DNA from: Methanobacteriota archaeon
GTDB taxonomy: Archaea; Halobacteriota; Methanosarcinia; Methanosarcinales; Methanosarcinaceae
Assembly (NCBI GenBank): GCA_023399215.1
Contig: JAEWQJ010000020.1
Location: 1 to 64,000, forward strand
Reading direction: 5' to 3'
DNA: 64,000 bases
Within the stretch, counting starts at the first letter, position 1, and the number at the start of each line of letters is the position of its first letter. Position numbers and translations under genes: made by a program. A model generated the notes under the pieces. The model saw nothing but the letters and a program-made list of their open reading frames with translations. It was not told where the DNA came from and made no database searches. Shown here one piece after another: positions 17,940-27,673 of this stretch.

Positions 17940-19877
17940 TTAGTTTAGGGCCGTTTTTCCTTCCTTTGTGTAAGCAAATACCTCGTCGTTATCATATACT
18001 CGGGCATAATCATGTGTGTTGAATCTGTTGAAAAATCCTTCTGGCAATGTCTGGATAATATTTACTCCATAGCGTTCAGGATCATTGATAGAGATCGGTT
18101 CTTTAGCAGTTGACTTTCTCAGCAAAACCGTAGGACTGCCATTAATCTCTCCAGTCTGTATATGCTGAATGTTAAAATATGTTGCGTTCCTTGAATCATA
18201 TGCTCTGTCCCTATAAAAAAGACAACTATCATAGGGAGAATCCATCAAGATATTTCCCGAGTACTTTAAGGTTACTGTTTTTATGGCCTCGATTTCAATA
18301 CTTTTAAATTGGTTTCTTACGGTTGTGTCCTTTGCCACAAGTGGGTTGTCTTTATTTATGCCTGGTGTTGTAACCATTACAAAAGAAAATAGAAAAATGA
18401 TTGTGAACATCACAGGGATCATTGCTTTTTTTGAGTTAAGGAGACTTACCAATTTCAACATATATGAGGCGGATACAAGTACCAGGAACACTGCTATCAG
18501 TGGGAACCATCGACTTGTAAGGAAATTCCTCATTCCAAGTAAAGGAATCCCATAAGCAAGACCGTACAGGATTATGACAACTAAAGCAATAGAAAATTTG
18601 TTGACTTTTTTGATATCTTCGCGAGAAAGCCATGCTAATACCCCCCCAATTGCGAAAAAAGGTAGAGCAAGATAGCTTATATGGAGTAAGAGCGTTTCCA
18701 GTGTTTCCTGATTATTTAAGGGACCCATAATAAGTTCAGCACTTGAGTAGCTTGATCCGATTTGAAGGACATCCATAAGAGGACTGAGAACCATTTCAAG
18801 AAACGAGGTATTTGAGTTAACATACGTAAACATCCAGTATGTTTGTAAACTAATAACAAAAAAGAGGATATAATTAAAACTGTTTGTTTTCGCGAAAAGA
18901 CTTTTGTATACATGATTGTGCAGATATTTGCCTGCGCAAATTGAGACTAAAGAAAGAAGTACTACAAAAGTTGTCAACTGATGGGTCAGAACCATTAGAA
19001 TAGTAATTAACAGGATAAACCCTGTATATCTCAAGCTCTGTTTCTCGCTAAAGATCGCGTATATAATGAATATAAAATAGCAAAGAACAAGAGAACCAGG
19101 AGTTATATTTGTAATGCCTGCAACGATATTATGATTATTTAAGTTTATTAGTAAAGTCGCCAGCAACCCCATCTGAGCGCCTTCAAGTTTCTTTCCTATA
19201 AGATAAATACCTACCGTACTGAAAACACTGGCAAACCCTATAGAATAAAATATTGCGTCTTTGATGTCGGTTTCGCCCATTACCTGAATAATTGAAACAA
19301 AAATATGAAAAAGCGGGTAGTAGAAGTACTTACTGCTTGTTTCAATCGGAGCAACAAATCCGGTATCAGTAATTGCCCGTGCCATACTGGCATGGAAATA
19401 AGCATCATAGCCCATTAGACTTGGAAAATTATAAAAAATTCCAACTCTGATAAGAATTGATAGCAGGAATATCTGCAATAATAAAGAGGTCACTCCGTCC
19501 CCTTCTCTAACATAAAGAATCTGGGAGGCTATAATGGCTGCAAGGATACATATCAATATAAAGGAAGATATAGGCCTGTAGTACAGATTCGTGCCATATA
19601 TAAAAATGCATGCCAGAAAAATGAGATAAAATGAGATTCCCAGTATACTTTTAAGCCTGTCTTCTCGGGAAGAGATTGTGGTCTCACTCTTAAATTTATT
19701 TCTAAATATAAAGTAGATCAAACAGGAGGAAAGAATGGCAATTCCAATATCTTTCTGGTTCAGGTCGATGATGTAGTACAAAGAGATAATTAATAATCCT
19801 AAACCGAATCCCATGACGCTGAGAATCACATCAAGATTTGTTGTAACTCTCTCCGCGTATCCTTTTGCAGTTTCCAT
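17940..19877 (-). CDS. GT-C-like multipass membrane glycosyltransferase
   Basis: About 645 residues with 12 or more transmembrane helices followed by a soluble C-terminal tail. The first extracytoplasmic loop contains MGYDAYFHASMARAI, an Asp-containing motif in the place where STT3/PMT-type GT-C enzymes bind lipid-linked donor and metal. A later stretch, YYPLFHIFVSIIQVMGE, fits the same fold. Likely a transferase that uses lipid-linked sugars outside the membrane. I start at the ATG at 19877 (METAKGYAERV), which follows GTGGGG; an ATG 15 bases upstream is the alternative. Substrate unknown. Confidence 0.72.
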   Translation of the reverse strand: METAKGYAERVTTNLDVILSVMGFGLGLLIISLYYIIDLNQKDIGIAILSSCLIYFIFRNKFKSETTISSREDRLKSILGISFYLIFLACIFIYGTNLYYRPISSFILICILAAIIASQILYVREGDGVTSLLLQIFLLSILIRVGIFYNFPSLMGYDAYFHASMARAITDTGFVAPIETSSKYFYYPLFHIFVSIIQVMGETDIKDAIFYSIGFASVFSTVGIYLIGKKLEGAQMGLLATLLINLNNHNIVAGITNITPGSLVLCYFIFIIYAIFSEKQSLRYTGFILLITILMVLTHQLTTFVVLLSLVSICAGKYLHNHVYKSLFAKTNSFNYILFFVISLQTYWMFTYVNSNTSFLEMVLSPLMDVLQIGSSYSSAELIMGPLNNQETLETLLLHISYLALPFFAIGGVLAWLSREDIKKVNKFSIALVVIILYGLAYGIPLLGMRNFLTSRWFPLIAVFLVLVSASYMLKLVSLLNSKKAMIPVMFTIIFLFSFVMVTTPGINKDNPLVAKDTTVRNQFKSIEIEAIKTVTLKYSGNILMDSPYDSCLFYRDRAYDSRNATYFNIQHIQTGEINGSPTVLLRKSTAKEPISINDPERYGVNIIQTLPEGFFNRFNTHDYARVYDNDEVFAYTKEGKTALN

Positions 19878-19999
19878 ACAACCCCACAACATAATAATTT
19901 TTATAACTTATTTTTTCAACACAAAATATTCTTTGTTGTAAGTCCAGACGACTTTTTACGGACTTCTTCTCCCCTTTCATGTCCTTTTCCTTTTGCATT

Positions 20000-21043
20000 T
20001 CAGCCTGCTTTAACTTCTGTATTATTCATCCACCATCTGTATACTTCAGCTCCTGATACCGCCCAGGCACCCTTTTCAGTGCAGTACTGAAAATTTTTTT
20101 TGTAAAACTCCAGGTAATCCCCCTGCATATATGTATTATGCCAGAGAACCGTAAGTACGCCTCTATGGAATTCAACTGTATCAATGAGCTTTTCAGTAAG
20201 CTTCCATGCCTGATTGAAGTCAAGATGCATCTGGTTGAAAAGAGTGGTATCCATTATACTTAGTGGGATTTCGAAGATATCAATTTCTTTTCCTGTGTTA
20301 AGGTTATAAGGACTAAAAGGATGGCACATTCCATTCCTGAAGCCGACTGAGTATCTATGCCCGAAAGTGGAGTCATAGCTAAAACCAGCATTTGCAAGAA
20401 ACTCCCCGAGTTTGGGAGTTTTAAACCACGAATAATGATTTCTGTAGCCCATAACCTTTTTCTTCAATGCTTTTTTCAATTTTTGTTTTTTACTTTTGAT
20501 TTCTATAGGATTGTTATAAGCTTCATGTCCCCCATGGAGTCCTACCTCCCATCCACGATCCGAAATATGACCAAGTTCTCCTTCCAGTTCTTCAATATTA
20601 AAGGTGTAATCTTCGTTCCCCGGATCAAGGGTCAGAAAATAAAAAGTGGACTTCGCTCCGTAATTTTCTTCCAGTTCCATAATTTGCCTAAAATTCCATA
20701 AAGGTCTCCAGGTTTTGTTTATTCTTGAAAATGGAAGGATAGAGGCCTGTGCAAATTGCCCCTTTTTGAGAGCTTTTATGGTTCTGGCGGCAGTATTTAA
20801 CATTCCGGGACATACAAAATCGATGTCATGAGTAAGGCATACAGCGAATTTTTTTCCGTCAGGATATTCGGGATTCAGGCCGTTTTTTATCAGAAAGCTC
20901 GAGACCTCAGGCTCAAAAACATTTCTTTGACTGCTTAAATAATAGGAAAATCTTCCGTATTTATCTAAAAGGATAGGGTCGTACTCTTCTTTTTTTGTAA
21001 ACAGCTCCCACAGCTCTTTGTCTTGTTTCACTTTTTTGATCAA
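20000..21043 (-). CDS. Polysaccharide deacetylase family protein (copy 2)
   Basis: About 347 residues, paralogue of 11773-12813, with CLTHDIDFVCPG (metal-binding Asp), WEVGLHGGHEAYN and VLWHNT. The TTG at 21043 is preferred: AAGGGGGAT lies just upstream and the result, MIKKVKQDKELWELF, matches the length of the paralogue. The upstream in-frame ATG at 21061 and GTG at 21100 have no ribosome-binding site. A central 118-base patch is almost identical to the paralogue. It sits alone, separated by 1.2 kb of AT-rich DNA from the next gene. Confidence 0.85.
   Translation of the reverse strand: MIKKVKQDKELWELFTKKEEYDPILLDKYGRFSYYLSSQRNVFEPEVSSFLIKNGLNPEYPDGKKFAVCLTHDIDFVCPGMLNTAARTIKALKKGQFAQASILPFSRINKTWRPLWNFRQIMELEENYGAKSTFYFLTLDPGNEDYTFNIEELEGELGHISDRGWEVGLHGGHEAYNNPIEIKSKKQKLKKALKKKVMGYRNHYSWFKTPKLGEFLANAGFSYDSTFGHRYSVGFRNGMCHPFSPYNLNTGKEIDIFEIPLSIMDTTLFNQMHLDFNQAWKLTEKLIDTVEFHRGVLTVLWHNTYMQGDYLEFYKKNFQYCTEKGAWAVSGAEVYRWWMNNTEVKAG
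20281..20398 (-). repeat. Gene-conversion tract, copy in second deacetylase
   Basis: Inverted partner of 12421-12538. Because the paralogues are in opposite orientations, recombination between the tracts would invert the 8 kb between them. Confidence 0.8.
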
Positions 21044-22275
21044 AGTATCCCCCTTAACCATACTTCTTGGATCTTTAACTTTATTAAATATTTGGTCCAC
21101 TCTATTTTTGTTATTCTCATTTAGAAAAACCTATCTCGATGATTCTGTCATATCAATCTCGTCCCAACTGAAACCCCGAATATATATTTCTCACAGATAT
21201 CTTATATCTTTCAAATCACAACTGTAAAATCTTGACTTCTATCTCTTCAGTAAGGGTTTTTCCATATTCTACAATTTTTTAATAAAAAATATATAATTTT
21301 AATTGTATAAACAATATATAATTTTAATTGTATAAAAAATATATAATTTTAATTGTATAAAAAATGAAAATTATCCTATTAATTATTAGATTTGCCATAC
21401 TAATAACGGAATATCAAAAATATTTTATTGCCATGTCGATATGTCGAGGTTCTGAAGTCATAATTATCTTGTAATGTTTGCCCTTCAATTAATAAAAATT
21501 ATTATAATGTATATTTTGGCATTGGGCTAAAATTATTTTTTCAGTGTTCTCTCACTATTGTACTATTTTGCTCATTTTGCCTGTTGATATTTAAATTGTT
21601 CAGTATCTTCCAGCCTTAGTATTTCTGGTAGCTATCCTCTAGAAAGTCGCTCACTAAGTTTTGGCTTACCCGAGATTGGGAATTATAGTTTGTATTAAGC
21701 ATCAAACCTCGCTATACTGTATGACATTGCCCCTCTCAATATACTAATCAAACCTTTGCTAAACTTGTGAAATTACCTTCACAATGCACTAATACTTATT
21801 TCAATAATTACTTCAGTGGCAATCTTTGTTCTTTTCTATTTGAATTATTCTTCGATTTTATTTTCCTTACTGTTTTATCTCTTCAAGATTACTTTTTCAA
21901 AAAAATAGAAAATTATTCTATCTAGTAAAATATTTTTGTAAAAATTTGCTTAATTAAAATACAAATACTCTAGTCATGTGATTAAGTAACGTCTTTGTAA
22001 ATTTTTATACCCATAGCCTTATACAAATTGCACTTTGTCTAATATTGATTGTATAAGGAGGCCTTAGCCAGTCAATTCATTTCTTTTATTTTTATTCATA
22101 GAGATCATTTTTAAGGATAATTTTTCCTTATTAATATTTTTACGAGACTTTCTTTGTCAAATGTTAACCTTATATATATATTATTCTAATAATTTTTAGT
22201 ATGATAGCCTTTAATATTTTTCCACTTATACAGATAAAGGGGGTTATAGCATATGCATATGTATAAGGGGGTGGA
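21044..22275. other. AT-rich 1.2-kb spacer with 25-bp tandem repeats
   Basis: No gene seen. Three 25-bp units, ATATAATTTTAATTGTATAA plus five bases, lie at 21291-21315, 21316-21340 and 21341-21365. The remainder is AT-rich. A GGGGG-containing leader at 22240-22275 holds the ribosome-binding site of the following GT2. Confidence 0.5.
21291..21365. repeat. Three 25-bp AT-rich tandem repeats
   Basis: Exact 25-base period with one substitution (ACAAT against AAAAT at the unit end). No protein is encoded. Possibly slippage-derived, or a bent-DNA element. Confidence 0.85.
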
Positions 22276-23877
22276 TTGGGTTTGTTTTCAGCCCTTACTC
22301 TTGGTCTTAATTCTCTAATCTCTGATCCTATTAGCATAGTATCTTCGTCATCTCAACTTCCCGATAGGTTACTCAGGCATGAATTCACTGTCTTAATTCC
22401 AGCTCAGAATGAGGAAACTTCAATTGGAAGCAAAGTCTTGATTGCGGCAAGTTACGCGGACCGTGTAATCGTTCTTGATGAAGGTTCTACCGATCGAACT
22501 ATGGAAGTAGCTGCTTTGGGAGGGGCACGAGTTGTTCCTGTCTCAGGTGGGGAGGAGGCATTACTTGATGTTCTCTACAAGGCATCTCTTGATTCTGAAC
22601 TTGTGGTTCTTATCTATCCGGAATGCATGCAGGATATGGATTTGCTTTCTCATGTCCTTGAACCTCTAAGACAAGGGTTTGACCTATCTGTGGGTTCGTG
22701 GCCCTGTCGCATTTCCTGTGAGCAGGAAACAGTAATGCTCTTTAATGGAAAAAATACCTTTAAGGAAAAAATAGGCTTTCTTGCAATAACTGCAGACTCA
22801 CTGCAGAAAATCAGTTCAGGTAAACAGCATTTAACTTTAAAGTCCTTGCTTTCTGCAGCAAAAACCGAAGGACTCAAGGTTAACTATCTGAGTTTTGATG
22901 TGGATCCTATATTCAGGAAGCTTGAGAGCACACGTATTGGAGTTGTCGTGCCTGCTTATAATGAGGAATTACTTATAGGTGAGACTCTAAGCGGTATCCC
23001 TGAATATGTGGACCGAATTTACGTAATTGATGACGGTAGTATAGATCGGACAGGAGAAATTGTAACAAAGTTCGGAGACTCCAGAATCGTCTATTTGCGC
23101 CATGAAGTAAACAAAGGTGTAGGTGCAGGAATAATTGACGGGTATAAACTTGCCCTGAAAGATGAGATGGACATTGTTGCGGTTATGGCCGGAGATAATC
23201 AGATGGATCCTATTCAACTTCCCAGGTTGATTTTTCCAATCATTGAGGGAAGAGCTGATTATACAAAAGGCAACAGATTACTCACTGATAATTTTAGGAC
23301 CGGAATGAGCAAATGGAGATCTCTTGGAAATCTTCTCCTCAGCTTTATTACAAAAATAGGCAGCGGTTACTGGCAGGTTATGGACCCTCAAAATGGATAT
23401 ACAGCTATTTCCAGGCAGGCCCTGGAGGTTGTCGATTTAGATTCAGTCTATCCTTATTATGGCTATTGTAACGATCTGTTGATCAAGCTTAATGCCTTTG
23501 GAATGAGAGTGATGGATGTGGTAATGCCCGCCCGGTATGGTAGAGAGAGATCGAAGATTCACTACGGCAAGTTTATTCGCAAAGTAGCTCCCATGATCTT
23601 TAGAGGTTTTCTATGGAGGCTGAGGGTCAAATATATGGTGCTGGACTTCCATCCACTTGTACTATTCTATTTCCTTGGAATGGTTGCCTTGCCTGTGGGT
23701 GTTATTTTAGGACTTTGGGGCTTTTTGCAGGTCTTGTTGCAAAATCCTCTTCCTTCCTACTACCCTCTGCTTGGTTTCCTTGTACTGGGCATGGGGCTTC
23801 AGATGCTCCTTTTCGGAATGCTTTTCGATATGCAGGTCGAGAAGAAAAGGAATGAAAGAGTAGGACTTGCTCGTTAA
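22276..23877 (+). CDS. Double GT2 glycosyltransferase with C-terminal membrane anchor
   Basis: A 533-residue protein with two GT-A-like halves. The first (about residues 35-215) has FTVLIPAQNEETSIGSK and LDEGSTDRT but its metal-binding motif is replaced by LIYPECMQDMD, so it is probably non-catalytic. The second (about 217-430) is complete: VVVPAYNEELLIGETLSG, YVIDDGSIDRT, MAGDNQMDP and the acceptor-side NGYTAISR. Two C-terminal helices (about 455-520) anchor it to the membrane, as in dolichyl-phosphate-sugar synthases. TTG start after AGGGGGTGG. Possible products are polyprenyl-phosphate sugars. The duplicated layout may be an internal tandem duplication with one half degenerate. Confidence 0.85.
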   Translation: MGLFSALTLGLNSLISDPISIVSSSSQLPDRLLRHEFTVLIPAQNEETSIGSKVLIAASYADRVIVLDEGSTDRTMEVAALGGARVVPVSGGEEALLDVLYKASLDSELVVLIYPECMQDMDLLSHVLEPLRQGFDLSVGSWPCRISCEQETVMLFNGKNTFKEKIGFLAITADSLQKISSGKQHLTLKSLLSAAKTEGLKVNYLSFDVDPIFRKLESTRIGVVVPAYNEELLIGETLSGIPEYVDRIYVIDDGSIDRTGEIVTKFGDSRIVYLRHEVNKGVGAGIIDGYKLALKDEMDIVAVMAGDNQMDPIQLPRLIFPIIEGRADYTKGNRLLTDNFRTGMSKWRSLGNLLLSFITKIGSGYWQVMDPQNGYTAISRQALEVVDLDSVYPYYGYCNDLLIKLNAFGMRVMDVVMPARYGRERSKIHYGKFIRKVAPMIFRGFLWRLRVKYMVLDFHPLVLFYFLGMVALPVGVILGLWGFLQVLLQNPLPSYYPLLGFLVLGMGLQMLLFGMLFDMQVEKKRNERVGLAR

Positions 23878-23962
23878 TATCTGGAATATTATTCTTCCGG
23901 ATTTTTTGTTTTCATTTTCCCTTTCTTTTTTATCCATTACCTTTTGAATGACAGTGTACCGA

Positions 23963-24019
23963 TTTTTCGGTAAAATCACAAATCTCAAGAAGTTATTGAA
24001 TAGAAAATTCCCTATCGGA
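23963..24019 (+). repeat. Dispersed intergenic repeat, copy 1
   Basis: Shares GTAAAATCACAAATCTCA and then, after two or three changes, GTTATTG and GAAAATTC with 40251-40307, about 80 percent identical by eye. Both copies lie downstream of genes. Origin unknown; possibly the end of a decayed mobile element. Confidence 0.65.
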
Positions 24020-24060
24020 AGATTAACTTCTCCATAGTATTCAAAAACTTGGCTTCAATT

Positions 24061-24110
24061 TTACAGCAAACCCTTACAGCAAACCCTTACAGCAAACTCT
24101 TACAGCAAAT
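24061..24110 (+). repeat. 13-bp tandem repeats
   Basis: Four near-perfect units of TTACAGCAAACCC in the spacer after the double GT2 gene. Confidence 0.75.
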
Positions 24111-24358
24111 CCGAAACACTTCTCGATTTTCCTATTGTTTTGTCTATTAAGTTAGTCAGGGGAGTTCCAATAACAAGATGTTTCGGGTCTACCAGAACCT
24201 TCAGTTGAGGTATGGAAATCCCAAGCACTAAAGGCAACCCCAAAGTAATCCCAGATGTCCGAAGAGTAGCATGAAAAGTTAAATACTCATTGATTTATAT
24301 TTAAATGTTTCCTTCTTTTTCATGAATCAAACTATTTCCAGACTAACTTTAGCGACAC

Positions 24359-26446
24359 TCAGGTATACTCTATAGTGAGTTTGGGTCTCTGATTTTTATT
24401 TTGCCAGTTAGAACTGTAGAAAGCTATATAGTTTTCATCTTCCTCGCGAGCCTTTATAAGGAAACCTGTATTCTCGTACTTTCCACTTATATATTCCTGC
24501 ACAAGTTCTGTTACATCCAGGTCATAGTAGCGGTTGTCAGGGTTTTCATCTCCACTGATGGTTATCGTGGTATATGGTGTGCTTCCCTGGAAGACTCCAT
24601 TCCTGTCATACCAGTCTCCTCCAGAGTTTTTCCAGGGGTCATTAGATTCTCTTTGCTGCCAGGTAACATGTTCTCTGCACCATTTCATAGGTCTGTACAC
24701 TTCCAGTATAGTATCCTTTGATCTTGTTTGGTTCTCCGGGTAGTACCAGAATAAAGATAGAGTTGCCTCTTCAACCTGGTCAGTCTGATTAAGTGAACTC
24801 AGCTCAAAGATTATAACGCCTCTGTAAATACCTCCATCGGATTTTTTTCCGACATCGATATATTCACTATCACTAAAAGTGGTATTTGGGGCTTCTTCTC
24901 TCAGCCTGTTGTCAGAAATAATGAAAGGTAAAGCAATTTTAAGGTTTTCTGCCTTGTCAAACTGCATCGAAATATTTAATAATAATTTTTTCAAGAACTT
25001 TATAAACTCTGAAAAAGCTCTTTTAAGGCTCGACTCAAAGCTTTCTTCCTGTCCGGTCTGGACTTTGCTTTCATTTATCTCATAAGGCGTCTGTGGTCCC
25101 GCAGAAATAGCTTCACTCCAGGGAAAGTCCTTACCCAAAGACTCATTGGTGTTTAACTTTGCTGCAAGTTCTGAATCAGCTTCAACGTCTGAGGTAGAGT
25201 TTGCACCCATATAGTTCCCTCCGGCGTTGCCTGAAAGACAATTGTTTTCCAGGATAAAGGAATGGGTATTTTTTAGCTGGTTGTATACAGCATATCCTTC
25301 TCCAGCTGCAGGACTGGACTGTGTATTAATTATTATATTATTTCTCACGATAGTTATATAGCCTGAACTTGGGGCCGAAAATTCATCACTGACCTGTTTA
25401 TGGGCAATAGCAGCGCCATAGCATCCATCGAATTTATTGTCCTCTATCAAGGTATTTTGGAAACCATTAAGCACTATGCCCCCTGCCCAGTCCGCACCCT
25501 CGTTAATACCGGTTTTATAAAATTTATTATGATGTATAACTATGTCTTTTGCAGAATCTTTTGAATACCCGGATCCGTAGCCTGTAATCCATATGCCTGC
25601 TGCGTTCGTCTCATATACCAGATTATCGTAAATTTCAATATCATTCATCACAGTTGACGAGCCAATTTTCTGGATTTCAATTCCTGCCCCCCCCTCTCCT
25701 TCTGAGTTAATTATATTGTTATAGAATTTTACATGGTTTGTATTGTAAATTCTCAAACCGCTATTTGTCCTGCACGTTATTTTATTATTCCAGGCTTCTA
25801 TATTCGACGAATAGATAGCGTAGAGGACATCATGTCCTAACTTATATACCCGATTATTGTAAAACTTAACACCTGAACATTTTACGACTTTAAGCCCATC
25901 GCCATGGCTGTCATGCATATACATATCGTGAACCTGTATATTCTTGCAATTAAGGAAATTGATCAGGTTGTGATATCCTTTCCCCCTATTCTTTTCATTA
26001 TTTTTGTCATGATTCCCGTCAATCTCAAATCCCCTTATAGTAATATCATGATCTTCAGCGCTGTCCATTTGCGTAATCATAGGTTTTTCTAGAGGCCAAC
26101 CTGCTTTATCTTCAAGTTTAATTACGGCTGTCGTATCTCCCTCGAGAATAGTGTTGTTTCCAATTAAAATACTGTCCGAGATGATGTATGTACTGGGGCC
26201 TTCCAGATGAACGGTTGTGAATTTTGGGTTTTCTGCAACATATGCAAGAGCTTTGTTTATCTCTACCTGGTCGTCACTTCCATCACAGTTAAAGTCTCCA
26301 CTTCCATTGGTAGCAACATAAACTGTTGTACAGGATGTCTTTGATAGAGTGAGGGTTATACTTACAATTATACAAACAAAAATTACACTAAGAAACAATA
26401 ACTTTTTTTTGTCTCCCCATTTATACGTTCGCTTCTTTCCATTCAT
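24359..26446 (-). CDS. Secreted beta-helix protein with one DNRLRE domain
   Basis: About 695 residues, paralogue of 1172-3841. It has a basic N-terminus and a hydrophobic signal/anchor (LLFLSVIFVCIIVSITLTL), then TTVYVATNGSGDFNCDGSDD, a parallel beta-helix region (about 45-430) with repeated N-x-I turns, a spacer with a Pro/Glu-rich section, and a single DNRLRE domain (from about 522, DNRLREEAPNTTFSDS). The ATG at 26446 follows GGGGATTTGAG; an ATG 12 codons upstream is weaker. Likely binds or modifies matrix polysaccharide outside the cell. It is alone, divergent from the acyltransferase gene. Confidence 0.86.
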   Translation of the reverse strand: MNGKKRTYKWGDKKKLLFLSVIFVCIIVSITLTLSKTSCTTVYVATNGSGDFNCDGSDDQVEINKALAYVAENPKFTTVHLEGPSTYIISDSILIGNNTILEGDTTAVIKLEDKAGWPLEKPMITQMDSAEDHDITIRGFEIDGNHDKNNEKNRGKGYHNLINFLNCKNIQVHDMYMHDSHGDGLKVVKCSGVKFYNNRVYKLGHDVLYAIYSSNIEAWNNKITCRTNSGLRIYNTNHVKFYNNIINSEGEGGAGIEIQKIGSSTVMNDIEIYDNLVYETNAAGIWITGYGSGYSKDSAKDIVIHHNKFYKTGINEGADWAGGIVLNGFQNTLIEDNKFDGCYGAAIAHKQVSDEFSAPSSGYITIVRNNIIINTQSSPAAGEGYAVYNQLKNTHSFILENNCLSGNAGGNYMGANSTSDVEADSELAAKLNTNESLGKDFPWSEAISAGPQTPYEINESKVQTGQEESFESSLKRAFSEFIKFLKKLLLNISMQFDKAENLKIALPFIISDNRLREEAPNTTFSDSEYIDVGKKSDGGIYRGVIIFELSSLNQTDQVEEATLSLFWYYPENQTRSKDTILEVYRPMKWCREHVTWQQRESNDPWKNSGGDWYDRNGVFQGSTPYTTITISGDENPDNRYYDLDVTELVQEYISGKYENTGFLIKAREEDENYIAFYSSNWQNKNQRPKLTIEYT

Positions 26447-27085
26447 CTCAAATCCCCAATACATTGAACTATAATTCTTCAATACTAAAAAATTTATCTT
26501 TTCAGGACTCTAAATAAACTTCCCTTGAAAATATTTGTATTCTTCTCGTTGTTTGAATTCCAGGACTAGAATTCTAAGAAGTGCATCTTAACTTTAAAAA
26601 TTAAAGTAAACTCATGGGAAATCTGAATTTCTAATTTTTTTGATTTTAATTTATTGAATGAGTTCGTCCCAAACTAAATTTTGTTCCCAAATTGATAGGA
26701 AATTCAGAACTATTTCCCACGATAAAAAACTCGATCGATTATCCAGAATACGGATTATGATACGTAATTTTTAGTTTTGGGGTCAACTCAAATTTAAAAA
26801 TTTGCCTGTTAATTTTCACTTCAATGTTGAAGTAAAACTAACCATTAATAAGTAATTCTTATAAGAAATACTCTTACTCTGATTTTTATATAAATCCTTA
26901 CCATAATTGATTGAATTGTTTACGGTTATATATTTTAGGCTTCTGAACGCGTAAATTTCTTTAATCCGTAGGGTTTATTGGTTTGCCTATATTCTACTTC
27001 AGGGAGTTTGGGAAGTTAAACTTAGCAGATTCTAGGAAATATCGGGACTTCTAAATTCTGCAAAAGTAAGTACAGGGGTATAGTT
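26447..27085. other. Intergenic region with a 130-bp palindromic element
   Basis: Holds a MITE-like element at 26660-26789 and the leader of the hexapeptide transferase. No other gene seen. Confidence 0.45.
26660..26789. mobile_element. MITE-like palindromic element A (130 bp)
   Basis: Ends are imperfect inverted repeats: GAGTTCGTCCCAAACTAAAT at the left and, read on the other strand, GAGTTGACCCCAAAACTAAA at the right. The interior contains CTCGATCGATTATCC. The inverse copy of the same element is at 41770-41900, with matching interior sequence (CTCGATTGATC on the opposite strand). It encodes no protein. The size and palindromic ends are typical of miniature inverted-repeat elements. Confidence 0.6.
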
Positions 27086-27673
27086 ATTATTAAATCAAAA
27101 GCAGATTACGATTTCTACGTCAGAGCAGACAAGTTTGCTTTAGGGAAGCATTGTAGAAGCCCTAGACTAATTGGTGACGATATATGGAAATTTCAGAGAT
27201 TACTACGAAAAACTGAGTACTATAACAACTGTAAAAAATCTTTAATTTCCAAATTGTATCTCAAATACTTATTATTCAGGTTCTACACGATGAGTGTCCA
27301 TCTAGGGTTCAGTATTCCAATAAATGTCTTTGGTCCAGGATTGTGTATTGCCCATAGAGGAACTATCATTATAAACAAAAATACCAGGGTTGGAGAGAAC
27401 TGCAGAATACATGCCTGTACTAATATAGGATCTAACCGGGATGAAGTTTCAGCCCCACAAATTGGAAATAACGTATATATCGGGCCTGGTGCCAAAATTT
27501 TTGGAAATATCATAATTGCCGATAATATAGCAATTGGGGCAAACTCAGTCGTAAATAAATCGTTTTATGAAAAAGGTATCTCGATTGCAGGTATCCCTGC
27601 CAAAAAAATAAGCACTCAAGGATCAGATGGCATTATAGTTGCAGCTACGCAAATTGTAAAAAATAATCTCTGA
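27086..27673 (+). CDS. Serine acetyltransferase-like hexapeptide transferase, unusual start
   Basis: The left-handed beta-helix part (about residues 80-180) has hexapeptides such as GKNVYIGPGAKIFG-like NNVYIGPGAKIFGN, IADNIAIGANSVVN and GIPAKKI, with HRGTIIINKN and GENCRIHACTNIG. The frame continues upstream of the first TTG at 27254 as IKSKADYDFYVRADKFALGK and onward to DDIWKFQRLLRKTEYY, a conserved N-terminus of this family, so the protein is about 195 residues. No ATG, GTG or TTG lies between the upstream TAG (27023) and that sequence; the codon before IKSKADY is ATT at 27086, six bases after AGGGGT. Likely O-acetylation of a sugar or amino acid. The start call is inferred. Confidence 0.75.
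   Translation: MIKSKADYDFYVRADKFALGKHCRSPRLIGDDIWKFQRLLRKTEYYNNCKKSLISKLYLKYLLFRFYTMSVHLGFSIPINVFGPGLCIAHRGTIIINKNTRVGENCRIHACTNIGSNRDEVSAPQIGNNVYIGPGAKIFGNIIIADNIAIGANSVVNKSFYEKGISIAGIPAKKISTQGSDGIIVAATQIVKNNL

Larger units (their letters stand above)
23878..24358. other. Convergent spacer with repeats
   Basis: Contains a dispersed 57-base sequence at 23963-24019 (also at 40251-40307) and four 13-base units of TTACAGCAAACCC at 24061-24110. No gene seen. Confidence 0.5.
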
